In this document: positions 26,272 to 33,268 of the stretch, piece after piece
Numbering within the stretch: position 1 is the first letter of the stretch
How the letters are laid out: every line of letters starts with the position of its first letter
NCBI GenBank assembly: GCA_041665305.1
Contig: JBAYJD010000006.1
Span: 1-64,000 of the forward strand
Reading direction: 5' to 3'
Source of the DNA: YA12-FULL-51-18 sp041665305
GTDB lineage: Bacteria; Elusimicrobiota; Elusimicrobia; Elusimicrobiales; UBA9959
DNA: 64,000 bases
Translations under genes and position numbers: made by a program
Notes under the pieces: model-generated
The model's input: only the letters and a program-made list of their open reading frames with translations
The model's database searches: none
Told to the model about the DNA's origin: nothing

Positions 26272-27852
26272 ATGTTCAGATATTTATCGGTGTTCTTATT
26301 GCTATGCGCTCCTGCGCAGGCCCGCATGGACGAGGTGTCTTACATGAAGAACGGCGCCTATGTGGGCAAGATAGGCACTTATACCATGAACGGCTCGCTT
26401 TACCTGGAGGCGGCCAGTTCGGCCAAGCTTATGGGAGGCAAGATCTACTGGTATCCCGTCAGCGGCAAACTTATGCTCCAGAACAAGGGCAACAAGATAC
26501 TGTTCTTCATGAAGTCGGATTCGGTGATGATCAACGATACGAAGGTCGCGCTCCCCAATCCGCTGATCGTGCGCGGGGGCAAGGCCTTTCTCGCCATGGA
26601 TTTTTTCATCTCGAAGCATTTTGCCAGGGCTTTCGGGTTCAAGCTGGAGTATGACGCGGCCGCCGGCGTCCTGGCCGCCCAGCAGAAGATAAACATAAAT
26701 TCTATAAACTATTACTCCTACAAGGACAAGACCAGGGTGGTGGTTTATCTTGAGGAAGCGCTGGACTACCAGCTCTCCCAGAAAGAGAACAATGTCCTGT
26801 CCGTCACCGTGCCCAACGGCGTGGTAGAAGCCGAGGAAAAGCTCACCATAGCGGACGGAGTGGTTACCAGCGTGGATGTGTTCCAGGAAAACAAGATGGT
26901 CCGGCTGGTCTTCACTCCCGGGGACAACTTCGGCAAGGTCGTTTCCTTCAAACTGGCCGGACCCGACCGGCTGGTCCTCGACATAGAGAAAAGCGCGAAG
27001 CCCATCGCCCAGAGCATAAACGCTCCCTCCGTTCCCGGGCCCGACTCCGGCGGAGAGGCCGAGATCCTCCCTCCCTCCGCCCCGGCCCTTTCCACCTCGG
27101 TCCCCGCGGCGGAACCGGACGTCTCCGTTCCGGACGTGAACATCCCGGATAAATTCGTTCTGGATAAAGGCGGCCGCAAGAGGATAGTTATAGACGCGGG
27201 GCACGGCGGCAAGGACGCCGGCGGCAGGAAGGCTTTCGGGCTTTCCGAAAAAGAGATCAACCTGCAGATAGCGAAAGAGCTTTACAACATCCTGAAGGAC
27301 GAGGATATCTTCGATGTCCTGATGACCCGCACCTCCGATGTTTTTATTCCGCTCAACGAAAGGTCGGAGATCGCCAATAATTATAAAGCGGATATTTTTA
27401 TTTCCATACACGCCAACGCTTCGCGCGACAGGCGCGAGAAAGGTTTTGAGTTGTATTTCATGTCGGAAAACGCCTCGGACCCCCTGGCCGCGGAAGTCGC
27501 CGACTACGAAAACTCGGTGCTGGGCCTTGAGGAGGACTCCGGGGCTTCCGACGCTTCGGCAATGCTGCTGCATTCGCTGGCCAGGAACGAATATGTCAAT
27601 GAAGGCAGCCAGCTGGCCGGCCTCATCTCCAAAGAGCTTGAGAAAAGCACGCCTTTCGCCAACCGCGGCGTCAAGCAGGCCGCTTTCTATGTCCTGCGCG
27701 GCACTTACACCCCCGGCGTTCTGGTGGAAATGGGCTTCATGACGAACAGCAAGGACCAGAAAGGTATGAACGACAAGAAAGTGCGCGCCAAGATAGCCAA
27801 CGCGGTCTACAAGGGCGTCATGAAGTACGCCCAGATGAAAAAGTGGAAATAA
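26272..27852 (+). CDS. N-acetylmuramoyl-L-alanine amidase (exported, Amidase_3)
   Basis: Cuts the stem peptide from MurNAc in the periplasm, usually for daughter-cell separation. After a signal peptide (about residues 1-17) there is a copper-amine-oxidase-N-like module (YVGKIGTYTMNGSLYLE...), an AMIN-like beta region (about 140-245), a Pro/Ser/Ala linker, and the Amidase_3 domain from about residue 302. The zinc ligands appear as IDAGHGG (His), SEKEINL (Glu) and SIHANAS (His), with the catalytic Glu in VEMGFMTN. I do not assign AmiA, AmiB or AmiC. Confidence 0.92.
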   Translation: MFRYLSVFLLLCAPAQARMDEVSYMKNGAYVGKIGTYTMNGSLYLEAASSAKLMGGKIYWYPVSGKLMLQNKGNKILFFMKSDSVMINDTKVALPNPLIVRGGKAFLAMDFFISKHFARAFGFKLEYDAAAGVLAAQQKININSINYYSYKDKTRVVVYLEEALDYQLSQKENNVLSVTVPNGVVEAEEKLTIADGVVTSVDVFQENKMVRLVFTPGDNFGKVVSFKLAGPDRLVLDIEKSAKPIAQSINAPSVPGPDSGGEAEILPPSAPALSTSVPAAEPDVSVPDVNIPDKFVLDKGGRKRIVIDAGHGGKDAGGRKAFGLSEKEINLQIAKELYNILKDEDIFDVLMTRTSDVFIPLNERSEIANNYKADIFISIHANASRDRREKGFELYFMSENASDPLAAEVADYENSVLGLEEDSGASDASAMLLHSLARNEYVNEGSQLAGLISKELEKSTPFANRGVKQAAFYVLRGTYTPGVLVEMGFMTNSKDQKGMNDKKVRAKIANAVYKGVMKYAQMKKWK

Positions 27853-27889
27853 GACGGTTTTGCCGCGCAAAACAGCCGTTGTGGGTTTT

Positions 27890-28690
27890 ATGAAGAACAG
27901 CAAAAGGCCGATAGGGATCTTCGACTCGGGACTGGGCGGGCTTACGGTCTTCAAGGCCGTCAGGCGCCTGATGCCGCGCGAGGACATCATCTACTTCGGG
28001 GACACGGCGCGGGTTCCTTACGGCTCCAAGTCGAAGGAGGCGGTCATCTCTTTTTCCAAAGAGATCGCCTCTCTGCTTTCCGCCCGCGGGGTCAAACTTG
28101 TCGTCGTGGCCTGCAATACGGCCTCTTCGCTGGCTTTGGAGGAGGTGCGAAAGGTTTCAAAAGCGCCCGTGATAGGTGTTATCGAACCCGGCGCGCGGGC
28201 CGCCGCCGCCGCTACCGTCAACAGCCGCATCCTCGTGACAGGCACCGCCGCGACCATCGCCAGCGGGGCTTATAGCAAGGTCCTTAAAAAGCTTAAGCCC
28301 GGCGCCAGGGTATATGAAAAAGCGTGCCCGCTTTTCGTGCCGCTGGTGGAAGAGGGCTGGTGCTCTAAAAAAGTGACGGAACTGGTGGTTTCCGAATATC
28401 TCAAGCCCCTTAAAAAAAAGGGGTTCGACACGCTCATCCTCGGCTGCACCCACTATCCCATGCTTGAGGGCGTTATCGCGAAGGTTCTCGGCGGCGGTAT
28501 CAGGATCGTGGATTCGGCCTGGGCCGCGGCCGTGGAGGCCCGCAATAACCTCGCCTCCGGACATCTGTTGAACTCCGCCGGGCGCGGCCGTGCCTGGTTT
28601 ATCGCCAGCGACGCTCCTGAAAAATTCAAAACCCTGGCTTGGCGGCTGCTGAGGATAAGGACCGGCCGCGTGGAAGTGCACAGATTCTAA
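27890..28690 (+). CDS. murI: Glutamate racemase
   Basis: Makes D-glutamate for peptidoglycan. The 266-residue product has IGIFDSGLGGLTVFKAV at the start, the two catalytic cysteines in VVACNTASS and LILGCTHYPML, and the substrate loop YFGDTARVPYGSKS. I use the ATG at 27890; in-frame GTG (27881) and TTG (27860) lie upstream. It follows the amidase gene, so two wall genes sit together. Confidence 0.95.
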   Translation: MKNSKRPIGIFDSGLGGLTVFKAVRRLMPREDIIYFGDTARVPYGSKSKEAVISFSKEIASLLSARGVKLVVVACNTASSLALEEVRKVSKAPVIGVIEPGARAAAAATVNSRILVTGTAATIASGAYSKVLKKLKPGARVYEKACPLFVPLVEEGWCSKKVTELVVSEYLKPLKKKGFDTLILGCTHYPMLEGVIAKVLGGGIRIVDSAWAAAVEARNNLASGHLLNSAGRGRAWFIASDAPEKFKTLAWRLLRIRTGRVEVHRF

Positions 28691-28754
28691 AAGTCCGTCC
28701 GGGGACGGTCCTGAAGCAGGGGACCGCGGCGGAGAAAATGGAAAAGGAGACATT

Positions 28755-29213
28755 ATGAAAAGCGCCTTAAGTCTTGTTTTTTTTATGCTCCTGGCCACGC
28801 CCGTCTGCGCCCAGCCGGCGGAGATCTCCACGGGAACAGCGGCCGGGGTTCAGCCTCCGGCCAAGCGGGTTCCCAAGCGGAAAGCCGTTCCCGCCCCGAA
28901 AGCGGCGGAGCCGGCCGCCGGGGTCCAGCCGGAGGAGGAGGGCGCGGTGATGATAGACGCCCGGAGCGACGAAAATGATCCCGGACGCTTTTCCGATGAC
29001 GATCCCTCCGAGCCGCCGGAAACGGCGAGGCCCGCGGTTCCCGACGGGATCCCGTCCTCCTACGGGCAGATAAAGGGCGCGGTGAACGACGGCGGCAGGA
29101 GCCTGCTGATCTTTGAGAACGAGGAGGGGGCCGTTTCTTTCGTCCAGATCTTCGCCGGAAAGAACGCCGTAAGCTGGAAACTGCTCTCAAGGATCTACCG
29201 GAGCCGCGATTAA
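28755..29213 (+). CDS. Small exported protein of unknown function
   Basis: I do not recognise this 152-residue protein. It has a signal peptide (MKSALSLVFFMLLATPVCAQ, cleavage near residue 20), then a disordered stretch of about 80 residues rich in Pro, Ala, Glu and Asp, and a short compact C-terminal part (GQIKGAVNDGGRSLLIFEN and VSFVQIFAGKNAVSWKLLSRIYRS). A good AAGGAG site precedes the ATG. It stands between murI and an AT-rich palindromic repeat. Confidence 0.6.
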   Translation: MKSALSLVFFMLLATPVCAQPAEISTGTAAGVQPPAKRVPKRKAVPAPKAAEPAAGVQPEEEGAVMIDARSDENDPGRFSDDDPSEPPETARPAVPDGIPSSYGQIKGAVNDGGRSLLIFENEEGAVSFVQIFAGKNAVSWKLLSRIYRSRD

Positions 29214-29260
29214 AAATTTCCGCCGTAAATTTTTATTATAAATTTTTGCCGCAAAAATTT
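29212..29260. repeat. Two AT-rich palindromes (AAATTTTTGC family)
   Basis: Arms AAAAATTT (29212-29219) and AAATTTTT (29227-29234) enclose the loop CCGCCGT; right after it AAATTTTTGC (29240-29249) and GCAAAAATTT (29251-29260) form a second, nearly loop-less palindrome. The first overlaps the stop codon of the preceding gene. Related elements occur at 42676-42704 and 44202-44215. They may act as transcription terminators or mobile palindromes. Confidence 0.6.
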
Positions 29261-29300
29261 CTCCCTTTATTTTTAATAGAATATAAGTAAGAGGTGCGTT

Positions 29301-29489
29301 ATGAAAAGAAAAGATCTTGTCCGGTATCTGGTCGCCAACGGCTGCGTGCTTTCAAGGGAGGGCGGCAAATATTCGGTTTTCACCAACCCCGTTACCAACA
29401 AGGAGATCCCAGTCACCAGGCATAATGAGATCGCGGATTTTACCGTGAGGAAGATCTGCAGGGACCTTGGTTTGGAACCTCCCAGATGA
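29301..29489 (+). CDS. HicA-like mRNA-interferase fold protein, catalytic His replaced
   Basis: The 62-residue product matches the HicA/YcfA family from end to end: KRKDLVRYLVANGC, REGGKYSVF, TNPVTNKEIPVTRHNEI and RKICRDLGL. HicA toxins are small double-stranded-RNA-binding folds that cut mRNA through a histidine in a GGxH motif. Here that position is Tyr24 (GGKYS), so RNase activity is doubtful. No HicB antitoxin lies next to it. The last four bases overlap the next gene. It may be a domesticated RNA binder or a decayed toxin. Confidence 0.72.
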   Translation: MKRKDLVRYLVANGCVLSREGGKYSVFTNPVTNKEIPVTRHNEIADFTVRKICRDLGLEPPR

Positions 29490-29881
29490 GCGGGGCTTCC
29501 AGGGCGCTGTTCCTGGCGCCGCTTCTGAGCCTTTCCGCCTGCGCGGTCCCCAAACCCGATATCATACAGGTCGGACCCTGGTTCCCGGCCAGACCGGCGG
29601 GGGAGGTGCGGATCTTCTCCTCCAAGTCCGAGACGGACAGGCCTTGGGGCGCCATAGCCATAATCCACAGCGAAAGACTTCCAGCCGAAGACAAAGCGGG
29701 CCTTGAGCGCCAGAAAAAAATGGCGAGGAAGCTGGCGGCCGGGATAGGCGCGGACGGCCTGATCATCGGCCAGGAAACCGTGAGCGATCCCGGTTCTCCG
29801 GGCGTTTATCAGGCGCCTGAAACTTTTATCAGCGCTCTCGCCTTCAAATATGCCACCGAGATCTCGACCGGGGCGAAGTAA
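29486..29881 (+). CDS. Small lipoprotein of unknown function
   Basis: Starts MSGASRALFLAPLLSLSAC, a lipoprotein signal with the lipobox LSAC (Cys19), so it should be lipid-anchored in the envelope. The mature part of about 110 residues (IIQVGPWFPARPAGEVRIF, AIIHSERLP, ADGLIIGQETV) is unfamiliar; the GADGLII wording resembles small outer-membrane lipoproteins with an alpha/beta domain. It starts inside the HicA stop (ATGA). Confidence 0.6.
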   Translation: MSGASRALFLAPLLSLSACAVPKPDIIQVGPWFPARPAGEVRIFSSKSETDRPWGAIAIIHSERLPAEDKAGLERQKKMARKLAAGIGADGLIIGQETVSDPGSPGVYQAPETFISALAFKYATEISTGAK

Positions 29882-30581
29882 CCCGGACAATGCGGTAAAT
29901 TTCCGGGTCAGGGTCGCCTATGAACCGCAGGAAGCCCGCGACTGGACCGGCCGCGGCATAGTTATAGACCTGTTCAGGTTTTCCAATACGGTCTGCGCCC
30001 TCCTGAAGAGCGGCCGCCGGGATATCAGGGTTTATTCCGGGCCGGCCCACGCCGCCGCGGTAAAAGCCCTTGAAAAAGGTTCGGATCTTTTTTCCGAAAT
30101 AGAGTTTCCGGCGGAAGTGGAGAAATACGACAACTCTCCTTACACCGCCTTGCGCGCGAGCGACGCCTCCCGGCCGGCCCTGATCGTCACCAACTCTGGT
30201 TCGCCCGCCGTCATGTCTCTGGTCCGGGCCGGCGAGATCCTTATAGGCTGCTTCGCCAATATGCCTTTTGCGGCCGAATACTGCCGTATGAACCCCATGG
30301 ACACGCTTATTGTTCCCGCGTGCCTGTATTATGACAGGCGGCATGTTGAGGATTTTATCTGCGCCCGGGTCCTTGCCGACGCGATAGAGGGCCGGGATTC
30401 GTTCGAGGCGGCGCTTGAAGAGATCCACGGCAGCGGCAGGGTGCTGGACTTTATGGCTTTCAGGCCTGAAACAGGAGAGCGCGACATGGCAATAATACTT
30501 GAAAAAGGCTCCATGGCCGTGCTGCCGCGCGTAACTTTGTCCGGCGTGCATGGGATAATAGAGAATATCGCCGGGCGCTGA
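29850..30581 (+). CDS. ComB-family phosphatase (2-phosphosulfolactate phosphatase-like)
   Basis: Resembles the ComB family (PF04029), metal-dependent phosphatases known from coenzyme M synthesis but common in bacteria without that cofactor. Visible parts are GIVIDLFRFSNTVCALLKSG, LIVTNSGSPAVMSLVRAGEILIGCFAN, LIVPACLYYDRRHVEDFICA. The only standard start in frame before the conserved part is the ATG at 29850, which overlaps the lipoprotein gene by 32 bases and has no clear ribosome site, so the true start is uncertain. No other coenzyme M genes are seen, and its substrate is unknown. Confidence 0.7.
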   Translation: MPPRSRPGRSNPDNAVNFRVRVAYEPQEARDWTGRGIVIDLFRFSNTVCALLKSGRRDIRVYSGPAHAAAVKALEKGSDLFSEIEFPAEVEKYDNSPYTALRASDASRPALIVTNSGSPAVMSLVRAGEILIGCFANMPFAAEYCRMNPMDTLIVPACLYYDRRHVEDFICARVLADAIEGRDSFEAALEEIHGSGRVLDFMAFRPETGERDMAIILEKGSMAVLPRVTLSGVHGIIENIAGR

Positions 30582-30600
30582 TCTTTTTTTGGTCTACATT

Positions 30601-31278
30601 ATGAAAAATAAAAAAGCGGTGGTTCTTTTTTCCGGGGGACTGGATTCCACCACGGCTTTGTGCTGGGCGTTGGACCGGGGTTACGCCTGCCGGGCAGTGT
30701 CTTTTGATTACGGGCAGCGTCACAGGAAGGAAAACCTTTGCGCCCGCCGCATAGCCCGGGCTCTGGGAGTGGAATTCTCCGTGATCAGGCTGGCGTTCCC
30801 CTGGCTGGGGAGCAGTTCCCTCGTCGATAACGAACAAAAGCTGCCGGAATTGCGGCTTTCAAAGATCGGGGCCGGAAAAACCATTCCGTCCACCTATGTG
30901 CCGGGCAGGAACCTTATGTTCGCCTCCATAGGCGTTTCGCTCGCCGATTCGATAGGGGCGGAGGCCGTGGTCATGGGGCCGAACGCCATAGATTATTCCG
31001 GCTATCCTGATTGCCGCCCGGAATTTTACCGGGCTTTTGAGAAAGCCGCGGCGGCCGGCACGCGCCGGGGCGCTTCCGGCAAAAAAATAAGGCTGCTCAC
31101 GCCGCTCATCAGCCTCAGTAAGAAGGAGATCATAGAACTGGCGGTCCGTCTGGAGGTTCCCCTGCGCCACACCTGGTCCTGTTACGCCGGGGGGGCGGTT
31201 CCCTGCGGGCGGTGCGATTCCTGCAAGCTGAGGGCCGAAGGTTTCAGGGCCGCCGGCATACCGGATCCCGCACAATGA
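30601..31278 (+). CDS. queC: 7-cyano-7-deazaguanine synthase
   Basis: Turns 7-carboxy-7-deazaguanine into preQ0 with ATP and ammonia, on the way to queuosine in tRNA. The PP-loop FSGGLDSTTALCWAL lies at about residues 10-24, SFDYGQRHRKE follows, and the zinc-binding CYAGGAVPCGRCDSC is near the C-terminus. Start at the ATG 30601 rather than TTG 30589. It overlaps queE by four bases. Confidence 0.95.
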   Translation: MKNKKAVVLFSGGLDSTTALCWALDRGYACRAVSFDYGQRHRKENLCARRIARALGVEFSVIRLAFPWLGSSSLVDNEQKLPELRLSKIGAGKTIPSTYVPGRNLMFASIGVSLADSIGAEAVVMGPNAIDYSGYPDCRPEFYRAFEKAAAAGTRRGASGKKIRLLTPLISLSKKEIIELAVRLEVPLRHTWSCYAGGAVPCGRCDSCKLRAEGFRAAGIPDPAQ

Positions 31279-32003
31279 GGGCGTTAAAACGTACGGACCA
31301 TAAAATGATCACCGCTGAAATATGCGAAATCTTCGTTTCTTTGCAGGGCGAGGGGTTGTATTGCGGGCAGAAACAGGTCTTTATCCGTTTTGCGGGCTGC
31401 AACCTGGATTGCGTTTATTGCGACGAGCCAGCGAGCATGAGCTTAAAAAGGAGCCAGGCTCCTTTTTCAATCGCTTCCGCCTGCGCGGAGGTTCTGAGAC
31501 TGGCGCATAAGAACCTCGCGCGGGCGGTTTCTTTCACGGGCGGGGAGCCGCTTCTGAACTGGGAATTTATAAAAGCGATGGGGCCGGCCCTTAAACAAGC
31601 GGGGCTGGCGGTGCATTTGGAGACCAACGGCACGCTTTACCGCGAATTGGCCGGGCTCAAAGGTCTGGCCGATGTCATAGCCATGGATCTCAAATTGCCT
31701 TCTTCCACCGGCGGGAAGGCTTACTGGACCGAGCACGCGAAATTTTTAGCCGTAGCGCCGAAAAAAACCTTCCTGAAACTGGTAGTTACCGCCGGAACTT
31801 CCGCCGCCGAGTTTAAAAAAGCGGTGGACATGGTTTCAAAAGTCAGCCCCGCGGTCCCCTTTTTTATTCAGCCGGCGTCCCCGGTCCGCGGCGTAAGGCC
31901 GCCGTCGCGGGCGGCATTGGACTCGTTTTACAGGCTGGCGGCGCTGCGGCTTGAAGTCGTCAGGATCCTCCCCCAGCTGCATAAATTGTGGGGGATAAAG
32001 TAG
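31275..32003 (+). CDS. queE: 7-carboxy-7-deazaguanine synthase (radical SAM)
   Basis: Radical SAM ring-contracting enzyme just before QueC in queuosine synthesis. CNLDCVYC is the Cx3Cx2C cluster motif; FVSLQGEGLYCGQKQVFIRFAGC precedes it and SFTGGEPLL follows. The start at 31275 overlaps the queC stop (ATGA); ATG 31305 (MITAEICEIF) is equally possible. A perfect palindrome (AAAAAGGAGCC, one base, GGCTCCTTTTT, 31445-31467) sits in its coding sequence just after the cluster motif, in a region that varies between QueE proteins. Confidence 0.93.
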   Translation: MRALKRTDHKMITAEICEIFVSLQGEGLYCGQKQVFIRFAGCNLDCVYCDEPASMSLKRSQAPFSIASACAEVLRLAHKNLARAVSFTGGEPLLNWEFIKAMGPALKQAGLAVHLETNGTLYRELAGLKGLADVIAMDLKLPSSTGGKAYWTEHAKFLAVAPKKTFLKLVVTAGTSAAEFKKAVDMVSKVSPAVPFFIQPASPVRGVRPPSRAALDSFYRLAALRLEVVRILPQLHKLWGIK

Positions 32004-32040
32004 GTAATTGGGCAAGGGTAGAGGGAGCGGAGGAGAATTT

Positions 32041-32346
32041 ATGGAAGATGAGACTTTTCTTATCGATTGTCCGATCTGCAAGGCGCGCATAGAAGTGGAA
32101 AAGAAGACCGGCAAAGTTCTCAGGCACTGGGAGAAGCCCGAAGTAAAAGAGGGCGGCGACCAGATGCTGGACGCCATGAAAAAGATCAAGGACGACAAGT
32201 CCAGGCTGGACGATTACTTCTCCAAAGCCCAGGGCGACATGGAGCGCAAGAAAAAGGAGCTTCTGGAGAAGTTCGAAAAGGAAAAGAAGCGCATCAAGGA
32301 TTCCGGCGATACTTCCCGTCCCGTAAACCCCATGGACCTGGATTAA
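32041..32346 (+). CDS. Small coiled-coil protein with a CxxC pair
   Basis: Unrecognised 101-residue cytoplasmic protein. The N-terminus has IDCPICKARIEVEKKTGKVLRHW, a half zinc-ribbon (one CPIC pair only, so a zinc site would need a dimer). From about residue 40 it is a highly charged helix (KKIKDDKSRLDDYFSKAQGD, ERKKKELLEKFEKEKKR) likely to form a coiled coil. I start at ATG 32041, since AGGAG is upstream; an earlier in-frame start at 32008 adds Gly-rich residues. Confidence 0.65.
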   Translation: MEDETFLIDCPICKARIEVEKKTGKVLRHWEKPEVKEGGDQMLDAMKKIKDDKSRLDDYFSKAQGDMERKKKELLEKFEKEKKRIKDSGDTSRPVNPMDLD

Positions 32347-32450
32347 AGATTTTTGCCGCGTGCGCGCGCACATTTGGGATTGAAAAATCCCTTGCGGAGG
32401 CCGGGAGCGCGGGGCAAGTTGCGCATGATTTGGGAAAAGGTATGATTTTT

Positions 32451-32654
32451 ATGACAGAGAAGGCCGGACCCTTTAAAAAAAAGTTTTCCGAGTTCGGGCT
32501 TTTTTATTGCGCCGCGGTCTTCGCCTGGACGCTGGGCGGAGAGAGCTTCGTGCCGGTGAAAGCCGCCGGCGGCTTGTTGATCGTCTCCGGCATGCTGGCC
32601 GGCGAACTGTCGAAAATCCGCCGTGTCGCGGAGCCCGAATCGGTGAAGGCTTGA
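32451..32654 (+). CDS. Small membrane protein of unknown function
   Basis: Short 67-residue product, MTEKAGPFKKKFSEFGLFYC..., with two hydrophobic stretches (FGLFYCAAVFAWTLGG and AAGGLLIVSGMLAGELS) and a positive N-terminus, so probably two membrane helices. AAAAGG is at a usable distance from ATG 32451; ATG 32442 is too close to it. The stop precedes a 27-base stem-loop. No homologue comes to mind; it could be spurious. Confidence 0.5.
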   Translation: MTEKAGPFKKKFSEFGLFYCAAVFAWTLGGESFVPVKAAGGLLIVSGMLAGELSKIRRVAEPESVKA

Positions 32655-32655
32655 G

Positions 32656-32682
32656 ATAAAATGCCGTTCTACGGCATTTTAT
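32656..32682 (+). terminator. 27-base stem-loop, ATAAAATGCCG family, terminator-like
   Basis: ATAAAATGCCG (32656-32666), loop TTCTA, CGGCATTTTAT (32672-32682), then TTTTC. The 11-base arms are perfect. It lies two bases after a stop codon and just before the hpt promoter. Copies with the same architecture are at 42724-42750 and 44290-44316. Confidence 0.6.
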
Positions 32683-32688
32683 TTTTCA

Positions 32689-32718
32689 TTGGAAAATCCG
32701 CTTTAAAAAACCTAAAAT
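32689..32718 (+). promoter_or_regulatory. Promoter of hpt
   Basis: TTGGAA (32689-32694) and TAAAAT (32713-32718) are 18 bases apart. The -10 box ends seven bases before the hpt ATG (32726), so transcription should start at the start codon. There is no Shine-Dalgarno site. The promoter follows directly after a terminator-like stem-loop. Confidence 0.5.
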
Positions 32719-32725
32719 ATAGCCT

Positions 32726-33268
32726 ATGCATCAGAATCTGCGGGAAATACTTGTCACCGAGGACGCGCTGCAGGAGCGCGTCGGCCTGCTTGCCGCCCGT
32801 ATCTCCAGGGATTACGCGGGCCGCCGCCTTATGCTGGTCGGGGTTTTGAAAGGTTCGGTGCTGTTCCTGGCGGACCTGCTGAAGCGCCTTACTATCGATA
32901 CCAATGTGGATTTTATGATGGTCACCTCCTATTCCGGGGAGAAATCCACCGGAGTGGTGCGTACTATCCTGGACCTTAAACAGAATATCGAGGGCAGGGA
33001 TGTGCTGATCGTGGAGGATATCGTGGACTCGGGGCTTACCATGAGCTACCTGCTCAAGAACCTCGGTACCAGACAGCCGCGGACGCTTGAGATCTGCACC
33101 CTGCTGGACAAGCCGGCCTGCCGCAGGACGAAAGTCCCGATAAAATACTCCGGGTTCGTCATTCCCGACAAATTTGTGGTGGGTTACGGCCTGGATTATA
33201 ACGAGCTTTACCGGAATCTGCCCTATATAGGCGTGCTTAAAAAAACGGTCATCGAAGGAAAAAGATAA
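32726..33268 (+). CDS. hpt: Hypoxanthine phosphoribosyltransferase
   Basis: Salvages hypoxanthine/guanine to IMP/GMP using PRPP. The PRPP-binding loop is VLIVEDIVDSGLT (about residues 92-104), LVGVLKGSVLFLADL supplies the other phosphate loop, and FVVGYGLDYNELYRNLPYIG is the typical end. 180 residues is normal. The stop overlaps the ftsH start by one base, the same hpt-ftsH pairing as in many bacteria. Confidence 0.95.
   Translation: MHQNLREILVTEDALQERVGLLAARISRDYAGRRLMLVGVLKGSVLFLADLLKRLTIDTNVDFMMVTSYSGEKSTGVVRTILDLKQNIEGRDVLIVEDIVDSGLTMSYLLKNLGTRQPRTLEICTLLDKPACRRTKVPIKYSGFVIPDKFVVGYGLDYNELYRNLPYIGVLKKTVIEGKR

Noticed and set aside
26302..27990. Minus-strand open frame of 562 codons over the amidase gene
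   Set aside because: Shadow reading of the amidase, with no motif of its own.
30582..30600. preQ1 riboswitch before queC
   Set aside because: Only 19 bases separate queC from the ComB-like gene, too short for the known preQ1 classes.
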